64,000 bases of DNA from Dreissena polymorpha (taxonomy: Eukaryota > Mollusca > Bivalvia > Myida > Dreissenidae), in assembly GCF_020536995.1 (NCBI RefSeq), contig NC_068360.1, positions 2,140,292-2,204,291 of the forward strand, given 5' to 3'. Below, piece after piece: positions 12,101 to 23,575 of this stretch. How positions within the stretch are numbered: position 1 is the first letter of the stretch; each line of letters opens with the position of its first letter. The notes beneath the pieces were generated by a model. The model was not told the origin of the DNA, ran no database searches, and worked only from the letters and a program-made list of their open reading frames with translations. The position numbers and the translations under genes were made by a program.

Positions 12101-15100
12101 GGTTTCGAACCAGTGACCCCTGGAGTCCTGCTAGAGTCCTGAAGTAAAAACGCTTTAGCCTACTGAGCTATTCCGCCGAGTACACATTCTTGACGTATTT
12201 TATACCTTATATAAGCAATCTTCGTAGTTTCACAAAATTTAACGACAAAAACAGAACTCTCCAAATCATTCAATCGTTTCGCGTTGCAACGCTTTATAAT
12301 TTTTAGGTTTTAAAATTGTCAAAAGATGCATATAATGGCTATATTAGAGCATGGTTAATGTTCAGTATTACTGTTTCCTCACAAATATCATAACTGAAAC
12401 GAAAACTTACGAATCTGAAACAACTTTTTTCAATTTTGTCAATTTACCAAAGCGTGAAAAGATCCCTTTAAGACAATTAATATTGGATCGTTTAAAGCGC
12501 TTTTCCATTGACATTGCCCATAACCATTTTTTAGTAAAATATTGTGATCTACCAATCCGTACTGGCATAAATGATATTTACATATTCCGACTGGCAACAA
12601 TACAATAAATGTTCTTTTTCTATACATGTTTAAGTTTTTGGCAATATTTTTCTCAAGTACATTTGATATAATTGGAAGATCGGACATTGGCTTATAGTTT
12701 TTAATATATATTTAACGAATAGTTGAAGTTATTGGATTAACAATTATATTTCATCATAAAGTTAAAATGTTATTCTTGATTTTCGAAATAGTTCTTCTGT
12801 GTGTTATACGGAGTTTAACTTTTTGTTGAAAGTGCAAATAAAATAAGACGTTTTTTACTCGTCGCTGTATTTGAACAAGCATGTAACCCTCTTTAATACA
12901 GCGATTCAACTTTTTCTGTGACACAGAATAGAGACATTTGTTTAGATTGCATCCAGAAATCAGTCGAGTGCAGCCTTGTTTGGACAACGTCGGACTATTT
13001 CGATCTTTCTGTGTAAGATAGGATATTAGAAACCTTTGATAATGCAGCTATTTTAGATGATTACAACGTTTATCCACTTAGCGTTTTGCTAGTTTACGTT
13101 TGGGGATTATATTTATACTAGTACTATAGACGCTTATTTGCTATAATGGCAGAAACTATGTCATTTGAACAAGTTTGTGTTTGTAAAACACTGCGTACAT
13201 TCATACGTGAAAATATAAGTAATTACTTGAATTATATTGCGTTTAAAATGTAAGTGAACAAAAAGTGTAACAAAATGAACGTTTCCTCCAAAATATTGAT
13301 TTTCAATTTTCCAAACAATGGAAAAAAATATATATAGCATGTTTATGTGGCTCTTTAATAAGAAATTCCAATTATAAAATCACCCAATATTATGTTGCTA
13401 TTTTATCGAAGACCAATACTTATTTATTAATTAATACCCATTCACATTCTCACGTGGCTAATATCTCTCAAAACTACGCTATTAATGCACTCATTAATTT
13501 CTGTGTGTAGTATAAAGCAATATTATCATTGAAAATAACACGTATTGCTGTCTAACGTAGCGTGGTTTTGAATCTGCAATATTGTTGAATGCTAGTTATT
13601 TCTATTATATAATTATTATATAAGTTTATTTTATGTTTTAAGAAATGGTACATGTAGGTGACAGAGCTTTAAAATAGATCCTATAATATTTAATAGTATT
13701 GCTTTACCAGTTACAAACATATACAACTTATAAAATTACACTCGCGGAGTGTTCTTTAAAAATAAAGAAAAGTGGGTTATTTTATTAATATGATCTAGAG
13801 ATTGAATTTAAATTGTAAACGTTAATGCATGCAGGTGATGTTAATATCTCAATGATTTGCCTAAATAAACGATTTGTCTATATGTGAGCTTATATTTAGC
13901 AACTCAGTCGCCATTGTTATTAAATTTATAGGCGTTTCGTCGTTCTGTATTTATCGATACACAACCCAAATATGGATTATTATATAAAATAACATTGTGT
14001 TTTGCGTAATAGTAGTTTTCTAATTTGGGTTAAAGACTGTCGACTACAATTAAAATCTAATTAAGAATGCATGTAGTTTTAACACTTCTTAAGGTAATTA
14101 GTAAATGAATGATTGTTCCAAAAACAATGTTTTGAGTGGTGTTTATTTGCATAAATCGCATATAATGTATCAATCATTTTTAGAAGATGATGGAAGGTGG
14201 CTGTGTCATTGTGAATGTTAACAATGAGAACCAGTGTGATCCAACAGGGTATCAAATATTATAATGGGTATCTGATGTATTTGTCCAAAAATAGGTCAAG
14301 ACAATAGATGTTTTGTCGGCACGTTTTTGTCTGTCTGTCTAGATACAAGATGCAAAAACAATGAACGCATTGGTACATCGGCAATGGACCCACTAATGGA
14401 CGAATGGTTTTATTTTTACATTTTGCAGATGTGCCTTCTAGTTTCAATGTCTTATGATACCTTTTTGCACCAATGGGACGAGATATGACCACGTGTTGGT
14501 GAGTAACAGCTTTAAGTTAAAGATGCAGAAGTCGCGTAGCTCCAGAAACGAACAAATGTTATGAAGCGCCCAATGACAGCACCTATAACACTGTGATCTT
14601 TTTGTATTGACTCATACACACTACGAATTAGTTGGATATTTACTTGGGAGATCAAATCTTGAGCCTCGAAATGGTAAAGCTATTGGATAACTTTAACAAC
14701 TAACGACCCGTTGCCTGATGGCCTGATGCTTATGGATAAAAAACAACACAAGGTATTCGAAAGTATTACATTAATCCGTTACAATAAAGTCTGATTGTTT
14801 AGCAATACACAATCGAATGCGTGGCTAATTAAAGCACTTGGCAATTGTATTTGTCATGGCATTTACACTGTTACTTATGTATAACAAATCGACAAAGTGG
14901 AAATAAAGAAATGCTTTTTCCTGGTATTTACACGATAGTGTGATTATAAATCTTGGCCATGGTAGTGCATGGCCATACTAGAAAGCAACAGAACATAATC
15001 AGAAATATGCTTATATAAAAAAAGGAAACAATTTGAACGCACTTCGACCGATTGTTACTGAATATAGGAATAACAAACAACCCTTAGTGCACAGCCGCCT

Positions 15101-16006
15101 GGAATATTAAATACGTGATATTCGTCTAGAAGTGGTCAGACATATGGCTGTATCAGTAGCGGTACGTGACATTTTCCCCATCATGGACTTGCGTCACTCG
15201 AGGCAGGTCAATTTACAATTTCAAATATTCCAAACGACAGAATTTGAAATCGCTGAACTAGACATTGATAGATAGCTGATATTCGAACTCCTTTTTAGGC
15301 CGCATATGTGTTTGTTCAAAAAAATATTTTAACGATTCAAACGATTAGGGTCTTGTCTTACAAAATTATTCTTACAACAAACACAATTTTTCCAGATATA
15401 TATTTTTTAACATAAATGGACATTCGTAGCATTGAAAGAGAATGAATATAAATATTGCCATTTACTTAACATAGAGGCTGGAATTTAATCCATTTTTATT
15501 CGTTATTAAATCGTAGTAAGTGAGATTTGTTGTCCTGTATTTTAGGACGGATTACTGTTACGATTTGATATAATTCAGGCAGTATTTTTTAACGAAATCA
15601 TTTAGACCTATAGATGCCATAATTCCATGTAGACTCGTGAAAAAACTAGCAAATTGTGGCCAACGTGTGCCGCATCTATAACGCTACCATAACACACTTA
15701 GTTGGATAATTGGTATGTCTAATCTTTATAGAATTAATACCGTTGAATTAAATTGTATAATTAATTCTCGACAAGATTTAATTGTGAGAATTATGAAAGT
15801 CACCATTATCAGCGTGCCTTGTTAGATCACGTGGTTTCAGTAAGATTATGCGGTTGCAGATACGACAAAGGAATCCACTGCGAATGTGCAAGATGGTACT
15901 TACCAACTTCATCATCGAAGTACGCTGCACGCGCATCTGTCAAGCGCAACAATGCAACAAACGTCCAACATACGACCAAAAACATAATGAACGTTTTGCT
16001 ATCCAT
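9144..16006 (-). CDS. Gene A: secreted two-cysteine peptide precursor (2 coding exons)
   Basis: Coding exons are 16006-15904 and 9280-9144, with stop TAG at 9146-9144. The ATG directly follows an AG acceptor (TTTTGCAG), so a non-coding exon must lie upstream. The first exon codes 34 residues: a signal peptide (start MDSKTFIMFLVVCW, likely cleavage after DARA) and acidic YFDDEV. It ends one base into a codon at a GTAAGT donor. The second follows TTGCTTGCAG, completes Asp in phase, and reads DNRSLQKR (dibasic site), then a 36-residue peptide with two cysteines, CLTRGKFDPVC, ending VVKNE. The total is 79 residues. The intron is about 6.6 kb, against 1.9 kb in genes B and C, and holds a TIR/tRNA element. 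I do not recognise the family. The role could be hormone-like, defensive or protease-inhibitory; none is shown. Confidence 0.7.
9346..11954. other. Gene A intron, left part
   Basis: AT-rich sequence with scattered poly-T and poly-A. No element or open frame I can support. Confidence 0.4.
11955..12471 (-). mobile_element. TIR-bounded element with tRNA-like promoter, copy B
   Basis: Ends AAAGGGGCCTTTTCACAGAT and its near complement ending CGTGAAAAGATCCCTTTA. The core GCGTTGCAACGC is at about 12282-12293. The tRNA-like module on the minus strand differs from the other copies in its first half: AATAGCTCAGTAGGCTAAAG replaces the GGTCGAGTGG type. The second half keeps the family's CAGGGGTCACTGGTTCGAA. 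It lies in the gene A intron. Confidence 0.75.
12472..14939. repeat. Gene A intron, right part; contains a block shared with 5680-6200
   Basis: About 13800-14500 aligns loosely with the older relic at 5680-6200, which shows that the long intron is probably ancestral and was shortened in units 2 and 3. The rest (12472-13800) shows nothing I can name. Confidence 0.4.
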
Positions 16007-17098
16007 CTGCAAAATACAAATTAAATTATTTAGTATATGCATTCAGATATATACATGTACACTAATGCATCTTGATATGTTGTAATTTACGATTTTATTG
16101 TCTTTTTATCGGTTTTGCAGCGTTTAAAACATTTCAATTGAGTACTTTGCAAAGCCCGTTATGCGACGGATTGTTGGCAAATGACACATTTATTGACACA
16201 TTCCTTTTCCGTGAAACGTCGCAGTGTCTAGCATGTCAATTGTCAATATTTCTATCGATCTAGTATTGACCTATACATTGACTGTTCACAATAGCTTTTT
16301 AAAGTCATTATATCTTTTAGGAAGGGATCCTCGGGTCTTTCACTTGACTTCAATTCAAATAAAACTACAGTTATTTTCACACAGTATGTGTCAGTCAGCC
16401 GTAGATATATTTTCCTTATATGAGACCGCGTAAACTAAGGCAGTACGAATCAAGGACACAGTTCTCCCAAATGACTGCAATCTATTTTCACTAGACAATA
16501 CGACCAGCAAACCCAAGAGAATGACTATGTTACACAAATGACGTCTGTGAACTCTTGACCCACCACACACTGAGCCAATCAGTTTTATTTACTATTATTA
16601 TTATAGATTTTATTCGCACGTAATTAAGTGCAATTTTCTTTTCTAATCAGTCGTCTCGTGTCTCGTGTTACATACCCAATTACATAAGTATCTATTAATC
16701 ATGACGATGTACCGCAATTTAGGATGCTTGCAAGTCTGTAGCTTTTTATGAATTATGTTCGATAAGTCTTTTTTGAGCTTGTTTTTCTACGGCGATCGCA
16801 TTTTCCTGAAGTAAAAATGCACGATAGCGTGTAGCGATTAACACATTTGCTTTAAGACACTGTAAGTATATTCCAATGTGAAACTTAAATTACACACATT
16901 TATATCACATATACATTTAACCATTATTACTCATGGGATACAAGTTTTCGTGGATGTCGCTGATTGGGCGGACTAAGAATTTCACGAATAATAGTTCTGT
17001 GTGCTTTTGTACAACAGTCGAATTCGCATTCAAGTTTGAAGTTGTAAAGGATCTTTACTACTTGTTCTTAATTGCTTCGAGCTTTAATGACTACTTAC

Positions 17099-17165
17099 GT
17101 ACAGCTGGGTGGTGAATTATTGCAACTAGGATGTATACCGGCTCACATCTGATATAAATGACGTT
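17099..17165 (-). promoter_or_regulatory. Gene A promoter and short non-coding exon
   Basis: On the minus strand a TATA-like CATTTATATC (17160-17151) stands about 50 nt before CAGCTGTAC|GTAAGT, a consensus donor with its last exon base at 17099. The acceptor abutting the ATG is 1.09 kb further on. The same TATA-like box, spacing and donor occur in units 2 and 3. The start site is inferred, not seen. Shared identity alone is weak evidence because whole units are duplicated. Confidence 0.4.
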
Positions 17166-18073
17166 TAATCAGAAGTAAAAAGATATTAAAGAATATTGTG
17201 ATAACAATATTACCGCATACAGGATGTGCATTTTGTATCACAAGTGCAGTAATATATTATCAAGTTTATTTGGTTGGGACATTATAATTTTCTTACACTC
17301 TAAACGAAGCTCTAATGATATACACTTGACATGTACACTTAATCTGACAATGCAGTCATGTTTTGTATCCAATGCTATCTTTTTCAGATAATATAGTAAC
17401 GTTTCATGTGAACATATTGCAATGTTATTTTTTAAGTCATGATTCAGTGTCGTACTGCTTACAAGACCTATTTTTTCCACCTTTATGAATTGGTAATAAA
17501 TTTACTTCAGTTTTTTATTGCGATAAAAGGTAACGTGCTCCGTTGTTTAAAACATGTGTTTATTGTCAAATATGTTAAGGAGGGGAGGAGGGTCACTGTT
17601 TTATTCACACAATGTAGTCGGACCTTATCTCATATAGTGACGTGCCATCTTTGAATCATAATCGTCGAATATTACGCAGCCAAAAGTCGATTTCAGGTGG
17701 CGTGCCACCATTGTTTTGACGACAACAAAACAAATACCAATATAACCATCCACAAATAAATCCGAAAATGAAAGTGACCAAGAAGTTGTTTGCTAAACCA
17801 GGATATTTTATACCGGCGAATTCTAATAGTTTTCGGTATATAATTGGCACTCTCATACCAAAACAGTTTGTTTGAGTGGAAAAGTAAGTAATACTCATGT
17901 AAATCTCACATGATTATGACATTTACTACACTAATAATGGTTTGCTTACCACAATTAGTAAGTTTATCTCGAATTTGTCTAGCCTTTAAAATCAATAACA
18001 GTTCGGCAAATTGGCCAATATCAGTCGATGTGGAAACGATAATAGATCAATCGAACAGTTATAATTACACATG
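17166..18073. other. Array spacer upstream of gene A
   Basis: Shared with units 2 and 3 (about 26870-27850 and 37925-38930). No conserved open frame that the duplication does not explain. It may hold upstream control elements. Confidence 0.4.
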
Positions 18074-18409
18074 AAAGGGGCCTTTTCACAGATTTTGGCA
18101 TGTATTGAAGTTTGTCATTAAATGCTTAATGTTGATATATGTAAATATTGGATCTAAAAGATCCAGTAAAAAAAGAATAAAATTAAAGAAAGAAAAAAAG
18201 TAACCCTTAACTCGAACCACTGATCTCTGGAGTAAAAGTCTATCTCTTAGACCACTAGGCCGCCCGTGCTCATGCAATGAATGATTTATTTTATATCTTA
18301 TATGAGCAATCCTCGTAGTATTACAAAATTCAACGACTACAACAGAACTCTCCAAATTATTCAATCGTTTCGCGTTGCAACGCTTTATAATTTTCAGGCC
18401 TTTAATCGT
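18074..18409 (-). mobile_element. TIR-bounded element with tRNA-like promoter, copy C (truncated)
   Basis: It begins AAGGGGCCTTTTCACAGATT and carries the tRNA-like module (CTTAGACCACTAGGCCGCCC on the plus strand) and the GCGTTGCAACGC core. It stops inside the right third. Unit 2 shows what is missing: the deletion in unit 1 removed the right end of the element plus about 100 bp of flank, joining to TCTGGTTTCTATGCAG. Confidence 0.75.
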
Positions 18410-19137
18410 CATATGTCTGGTTTCTATGCAGATAATTAGTTAATGTCGTACCTTTCCTAAACTTAATTAAGTTCACAATTACAGAGCTTCATATAAGTGT
18501 AATTTGTTCATTTTATTTCAACATTTACCTATGAGCACTGAACAAAATTTAAAATTGTGTGTAACCTACACAAGAAATACCTTTAAAAGGCATGTGAAGA
18601 TGCTGCGAGTGTTATTATCGACCGATCTTTTCTTACCAATATATACTTTCACCTCAAATGTGTTTTAAATGTGGCCTATTTCATTTTGTGTTCAATATTT
18701 TTGTTGTATGTGTTTTCCTGTGATGAATATGCTACTGGTCAGTGACGTTAAAAACACCATCGCATGAAAACTAAAACTGATTAAATTTACATCAAATCTA
18801 AATTTAATTAATCTTACATTTTATTGTACGTATCATACCCAATACGCTTTAATAATTTAATTTGTTTGACAAACGATAACAGCGGTTGCATAATATTTAA
18901 GCTTCTGTTTATTCTACGTAATATTTCAAAACTTTTCATGTTTTCGTTCCACTAGTCCGTCTCCTCTGTAAATGTTTAAATCTGGCATTTTAGCATTTAA
19001 AGGTTTTTCAAAGAGGAAAAACGATAGTTTTCGCATCTGAAACAACAAATTTGCACAAATGACATGTCCGCATGGACGAGAGTAATATGGAAATACTTAA
19101 TTTCTATACATCCGTGTGAAAATCGCTTATTGAGTGA
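18410..19137. other. Array spacer, no gene seen
   Basis: Shared with about 28426-29080 and 42629-43840. No supported gene. Confidence 0.4.
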
Positions 19138-19275
19138 TTGATTGATTGGTTGATTGAGTGGTGTATTAATTTATTTTTATATGTCTTTATTTATTTGTTT
19201 ATTCGTTCATTCTGTCGGTCGCTCGTTCGTTTGTTCGTTCGTTCGGTCGGTCGGTCGTTCGGTCACTCAGTCAGT
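19138..19275. repeat. Tetranucleotide-like low-complexity tract
   Basis: GATT repeats followed by GTTC/GTCG repeats (TCGTTCGTTTGTTCGTTCGT). A shorter version is at about 29080-29195 in unit 2, so the tract has changed length since the duplication. Confidence 0.6.
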
Positions 19276-20875
19276 AAGTTAGTTACCACAATTGTCAAAG
19301 CATATGTGATTGCTGATATTGCTAATTGAACGATGACATGGCACGAGCATCAACACGAAATCTAATATTTTAAGCCATGCAAAACCAGCATGGTAGATTG
19401 CGTGCGGCATTACCCACTGGTCCTCTGTTTAACATTCAGCCAATGTTAATTATTTGGAAGTGCAGCGACAATTTAGTTTGAAATCGCGATTATCATATCC
19501 CAATAATAACCACTGGCCATGATTGCATACGCATTCCAATATGCTTATAGGAGCATTTAGAGATGTGGCAATCCTCTTAAATTTGACATGTTTCGACATT
19601 TTCAATCACAATTATTAATTAATTCAATCAAAACTAAATGTACATTTCACAATAGTATAACATGCTTTAAGCAAATTGCTTTGTTTTAAACAGGTTGGAG
19701 TTTACGGTTAAATAGCCCCACCAACCCATAATCCCAAATCCTCGATTAATGTTGGGTAAATTGATGTTCATAACAGCGTTGCACATGGATTCGTTAAATG
19801 CATATGGTGAAATAACAGTGTGCATAATAGTAGTACAATACTTACAGCAAGTACTCATTCAAGGGAATTTTATCTGGAAGACAGACAACATCTCAGATGT
19901 TGTAACTAAGATTTAAATAAGTAGAACTATCATGCCGTCTCAAATAGAATTATGAAGACTGCTTTGTAATTTTACTTTATGCATTTTTTTCATTTAAATT
20001 GAACTTAACTGTATTGTAAACGTGATATACTTACTTCTTTATTATATGTATTAAGACTCTTAATTATGTACTTATGTATAAGTCTAAATAAATTGTATGC
20101 TCTGTTCTGGTTGGTTCTATTAATACAATGTCAGTGTTTGATATCCGACTGAGCTCGCATCACCGACACTTGTTTGTTTACTCTTTCTAATGATACCTAT
20201 ACTACTGAAATTTACACTCACTGGGATTAAAAAATAATAATTTAATAGCAAGAGTTTTAACAAACGCCACATTTATGCGTATGGCATAAACTAAAGTCCG
20301 CACGATAGATATTTGCGCATGTGAAGTTTTGAAAGTAACCAAAACAAACGTAGTTCAATGAAATACGGTAGTTTGAGTTGTTGCAAATTAATTTAAATGT
20401 TAAACGTGAAATGGAAGTATAAAGGCCGCAATTTACAGACGCTGGTGCAAATGTGTAGTATATAACCATGGAAACAAGGCGTTTATTTTGTGTTCCGATT
20501 GTGAGAAAATAACATAATCCCGTTCGTCCGTTCCTCATGAATGATGTATTGCATAAACCGTTATTTGCCATAGTTACCCATACCGATTATTATAGTGTAG
20601 ACAGTGGAAGTCCTATCAACTGCTGTGGAATAAACTCAGACATTTGAGAATTCTACAATAATAATGTGCAGAGACATGTTACATTACCTGTACGTAAACG
20701 TTTAACTTAATTACACTTATCAACTAAAGACAATACCCGGAGCAACGTTGATCAGTCGCATTGAATCAAATGTCCTAACATCCAAACTTTTTGAACAAAG
20801 TTAATAGTTAACAGTGTACAAGTTCAGTAAAGTATACACATGTGTACAATACAATAATTATAAATTAATTATTAA

Positions 20876-20916
<41 letters not shown>

Positions 20917-22599
20917 TTTATTTATGATTTATGATGATGATTATAATTATTATTATATACATAGCCTTTTATATTTACTAAATTCGACATTAAAACACAA
21001 CTCATTTTATTCTGTTATAACTTCACCAATTCATCAACATACATTTAACCAGTACATACGTTTCGAAAAATTCCCTGTCTTTAAGTCCAACGAATGCTTC
21101 GATTGGTTTTCTCAAATAAGAATGCTACAATCTGTTCACGAGCCTTTATACGCTGTGCAGCGAGAGATTGAGAGCCATTGGTCTTAAAGCAACAGTGTGC
21201 ATTCTATCGGTAATAGGAGCGTTCAACAGCCGAATACGTCAACACCCATTATGTATAATAATGAAATAATTTTAAATTATATAAAACTATATCTCTTGTT
21301 GGTTAAATGCTTGTAAATAAAGGCTTCAAGCTATTCAATCATATATCAGTGAATTTATGACATTTGTATTATAGATATGTTAAATATTTTAGAATCTGTC
21401 CAACGTGCATAACAATATCAAAAAATATTATTCATATATTCAAATGAATACTTAAATGACTTCGTACTCGCTATTTGCTTGTAAACTCAATATTGAACAT
21501 GTTAATGTAAAATGAAAGCATGTTATTTTATTTTCTTGTCTTTACAACACATATTCATTACGAATTATTCATGATAGCCTTACTTCAAACTAATGGTTCG
21601 CTTCCGCATTCCATTCCGATAACTATTTTTATCAATAATGTTGACTGTATGGTCAAATTTTGTATTATATTCAAACATCACGCACATTTTTCCCCCAAAA
21701 CCCCCACGCATTTCCGTCGTCTGAGTGAATAACATTTCTAAAGTGTACGTGGAGGAAAAGTTCATTCTACTTTTTTTGCGCTTAAATAATAAAAAGAAAC
21801 ACAATCCCAAACAAATTACATTCCTTAACAAACTAATTTCTTGACTTTGATAAAGCGCAAGCCCGAAACGTGCAATAAGATGAGAACAACATAAGAGACT
21901 ACTTATTGCATTCTATTCCTTATTATTTATTTTTATGATGTATTCCTTATTATATATCCCTTACAATTTATTTTCTAGGAATAACTCCTAATGACAGTTA
22001 TACTGTGATTTTTTGAAAATATTATACGCTTGACTTATTAGCCAAGGCAACAAATACAAACATACACTTATATTGCGGACAACATGAATAGATGTGTATC
22101 ATCATTTCAAGGCCAAACACTTGAATGTAGCTGTGTGAATTTTGATTAAATGATGAATCACTTACTTATTTTATCTAATGGCATCCGTGGTTGGATACGT
22201 ATCATGCAAGAACATTAGTTACTCTTTTTTCATCATAGCCACTTGTAATTCAGACGCGTTTCTAGGAAAAGTAGGGCAAATGTTTTTTATACAATGCACT
22301 ATTTATTTTCCACTTAAATATAAGTGTTAACTAACATAAATATACAACAGTTTTTTCTAACATTGTTCTTATATTTATTTGTGTGAATATAAGGGTAGTT
22401 TAAAGATATGACAACATGTAGAAAAAAGGACGGAAAACGCAATCTGAAATGTACAAGAACTAAAGGTCGGTATAAAAATAGGGTATGTCGTTGTTAAAAA
22501 AATGTATGCCGTATAAGACTTTCATTCGTAAATGCGCGTATCTGATTTAGAAACAATGTGAAAATTGCAACAATGTGAACATCAACTGTGACTTCTGAT

Positions 22600-22815
22600 A
22601 CGAGATTGACGCAAACAAAAGAAGTACTGTAGTAAAATGTTCAAAGCATGGTTGATGTGGTGAAATACTGTGAAGCAACTCTATCCGCCACCCATTCTCC
22701 ATAACAGCTATACAAAACAACTCTAACGCCACAAATACTTCGCTTAGAGAGGTAATAAAGCTATCATGTGTCAGTGTTTTCACGTTCAAAGTTCCAATGT
22801 GGTTATGTGTCATGT
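22600..22815 (-). mobile_element. Possible LINE endonuclease remnant in unit 1
   Basis: Minus-strand translation begins HIGTLNVKTLTHDSFITSLS, which resembles the start of LINE apurinic endonuclease domains (IGTxNVRTL). The resemblance fades after about 35 residues. The same block is at about 33640-33835 in unit 2, so it predates that duplication. Confidence 0.3.
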
Positions 22816-22981
22816 GTTATGGTCGTTTTGGCATTATACAAAATTGTTCTTAAAACTCAACGCCAAAACGATGATTTTATCTACCATCCAAAGACACCAG
22901 TAGTTGAATATTTGATATTACCCGGTTTATATATCCTGATGATCTGATATCGCAATTTTCAAAACGAACAATGGGCAAACT

Positions 22982-23099
<118 letters not shown>

Positions 23100-23575
23100 A
23101 CATATGCTTACATATGAACATCAAGAGTGCTTTATGTTTAATTATTTTATCATCTGGATATTTCCAGTATTAAAATCAATAGTACTAATAATTAATGCGT
23201 ATGTTTTATTTTAACCGATGCAATGGTTTAAAAACGTAATTTAATAAATTAAATCTATCAACCAACATTTATTATATTAAATACTAAAATCCCTCCTTAC
23301 TGTTGTCTCACCGTAGACCACACTTCTTGCTTTTGTTTCTTTTAAACTATTATAGAACGTTATGGTAAATGTAAATGAACCAGTACGTAACTAGTTTACA
23401 TTATATATTTCATGACGGTGTATATCATATGTCGTATTTGCTGTGGGCGAATCAGAAAATGCAAAACCACTAAACAATAAGTATTTAACGACGATTGCTC
23501 ATGTATTGGCCAATGTACAAAGTTGTCGCCCTTGATATATACTTCAGCAGATGTGCGTCCCTTCGTTTGCGGGCG

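Larger units (their letters stand above)
8480..22840 (-). repeat. Array unit 1 (carries gene A)
   Basis: The 3' part (8480-9345) aligns with 22815-23745, 33845-34750 and 63475-64000. The part 14940-22840 aligns in order with 24680-33870 and, in pieces, with unit 3. Identity looks high by eye, with small indels. Unit 1 has about 5.6 kb in the second intron (about 9345-14940) that units 2 and 3 lack. It does not have the MITE and forward-oriented TIR/tRNA element that they carry there. The spacer 18410-22840 has no supported gene. It holds a LINE-like 3' tail near 20040-20112, an (AAT)n tract near 20870-20960 and the LINE-like remnant at 22600-22815. Confidence 0.8.
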
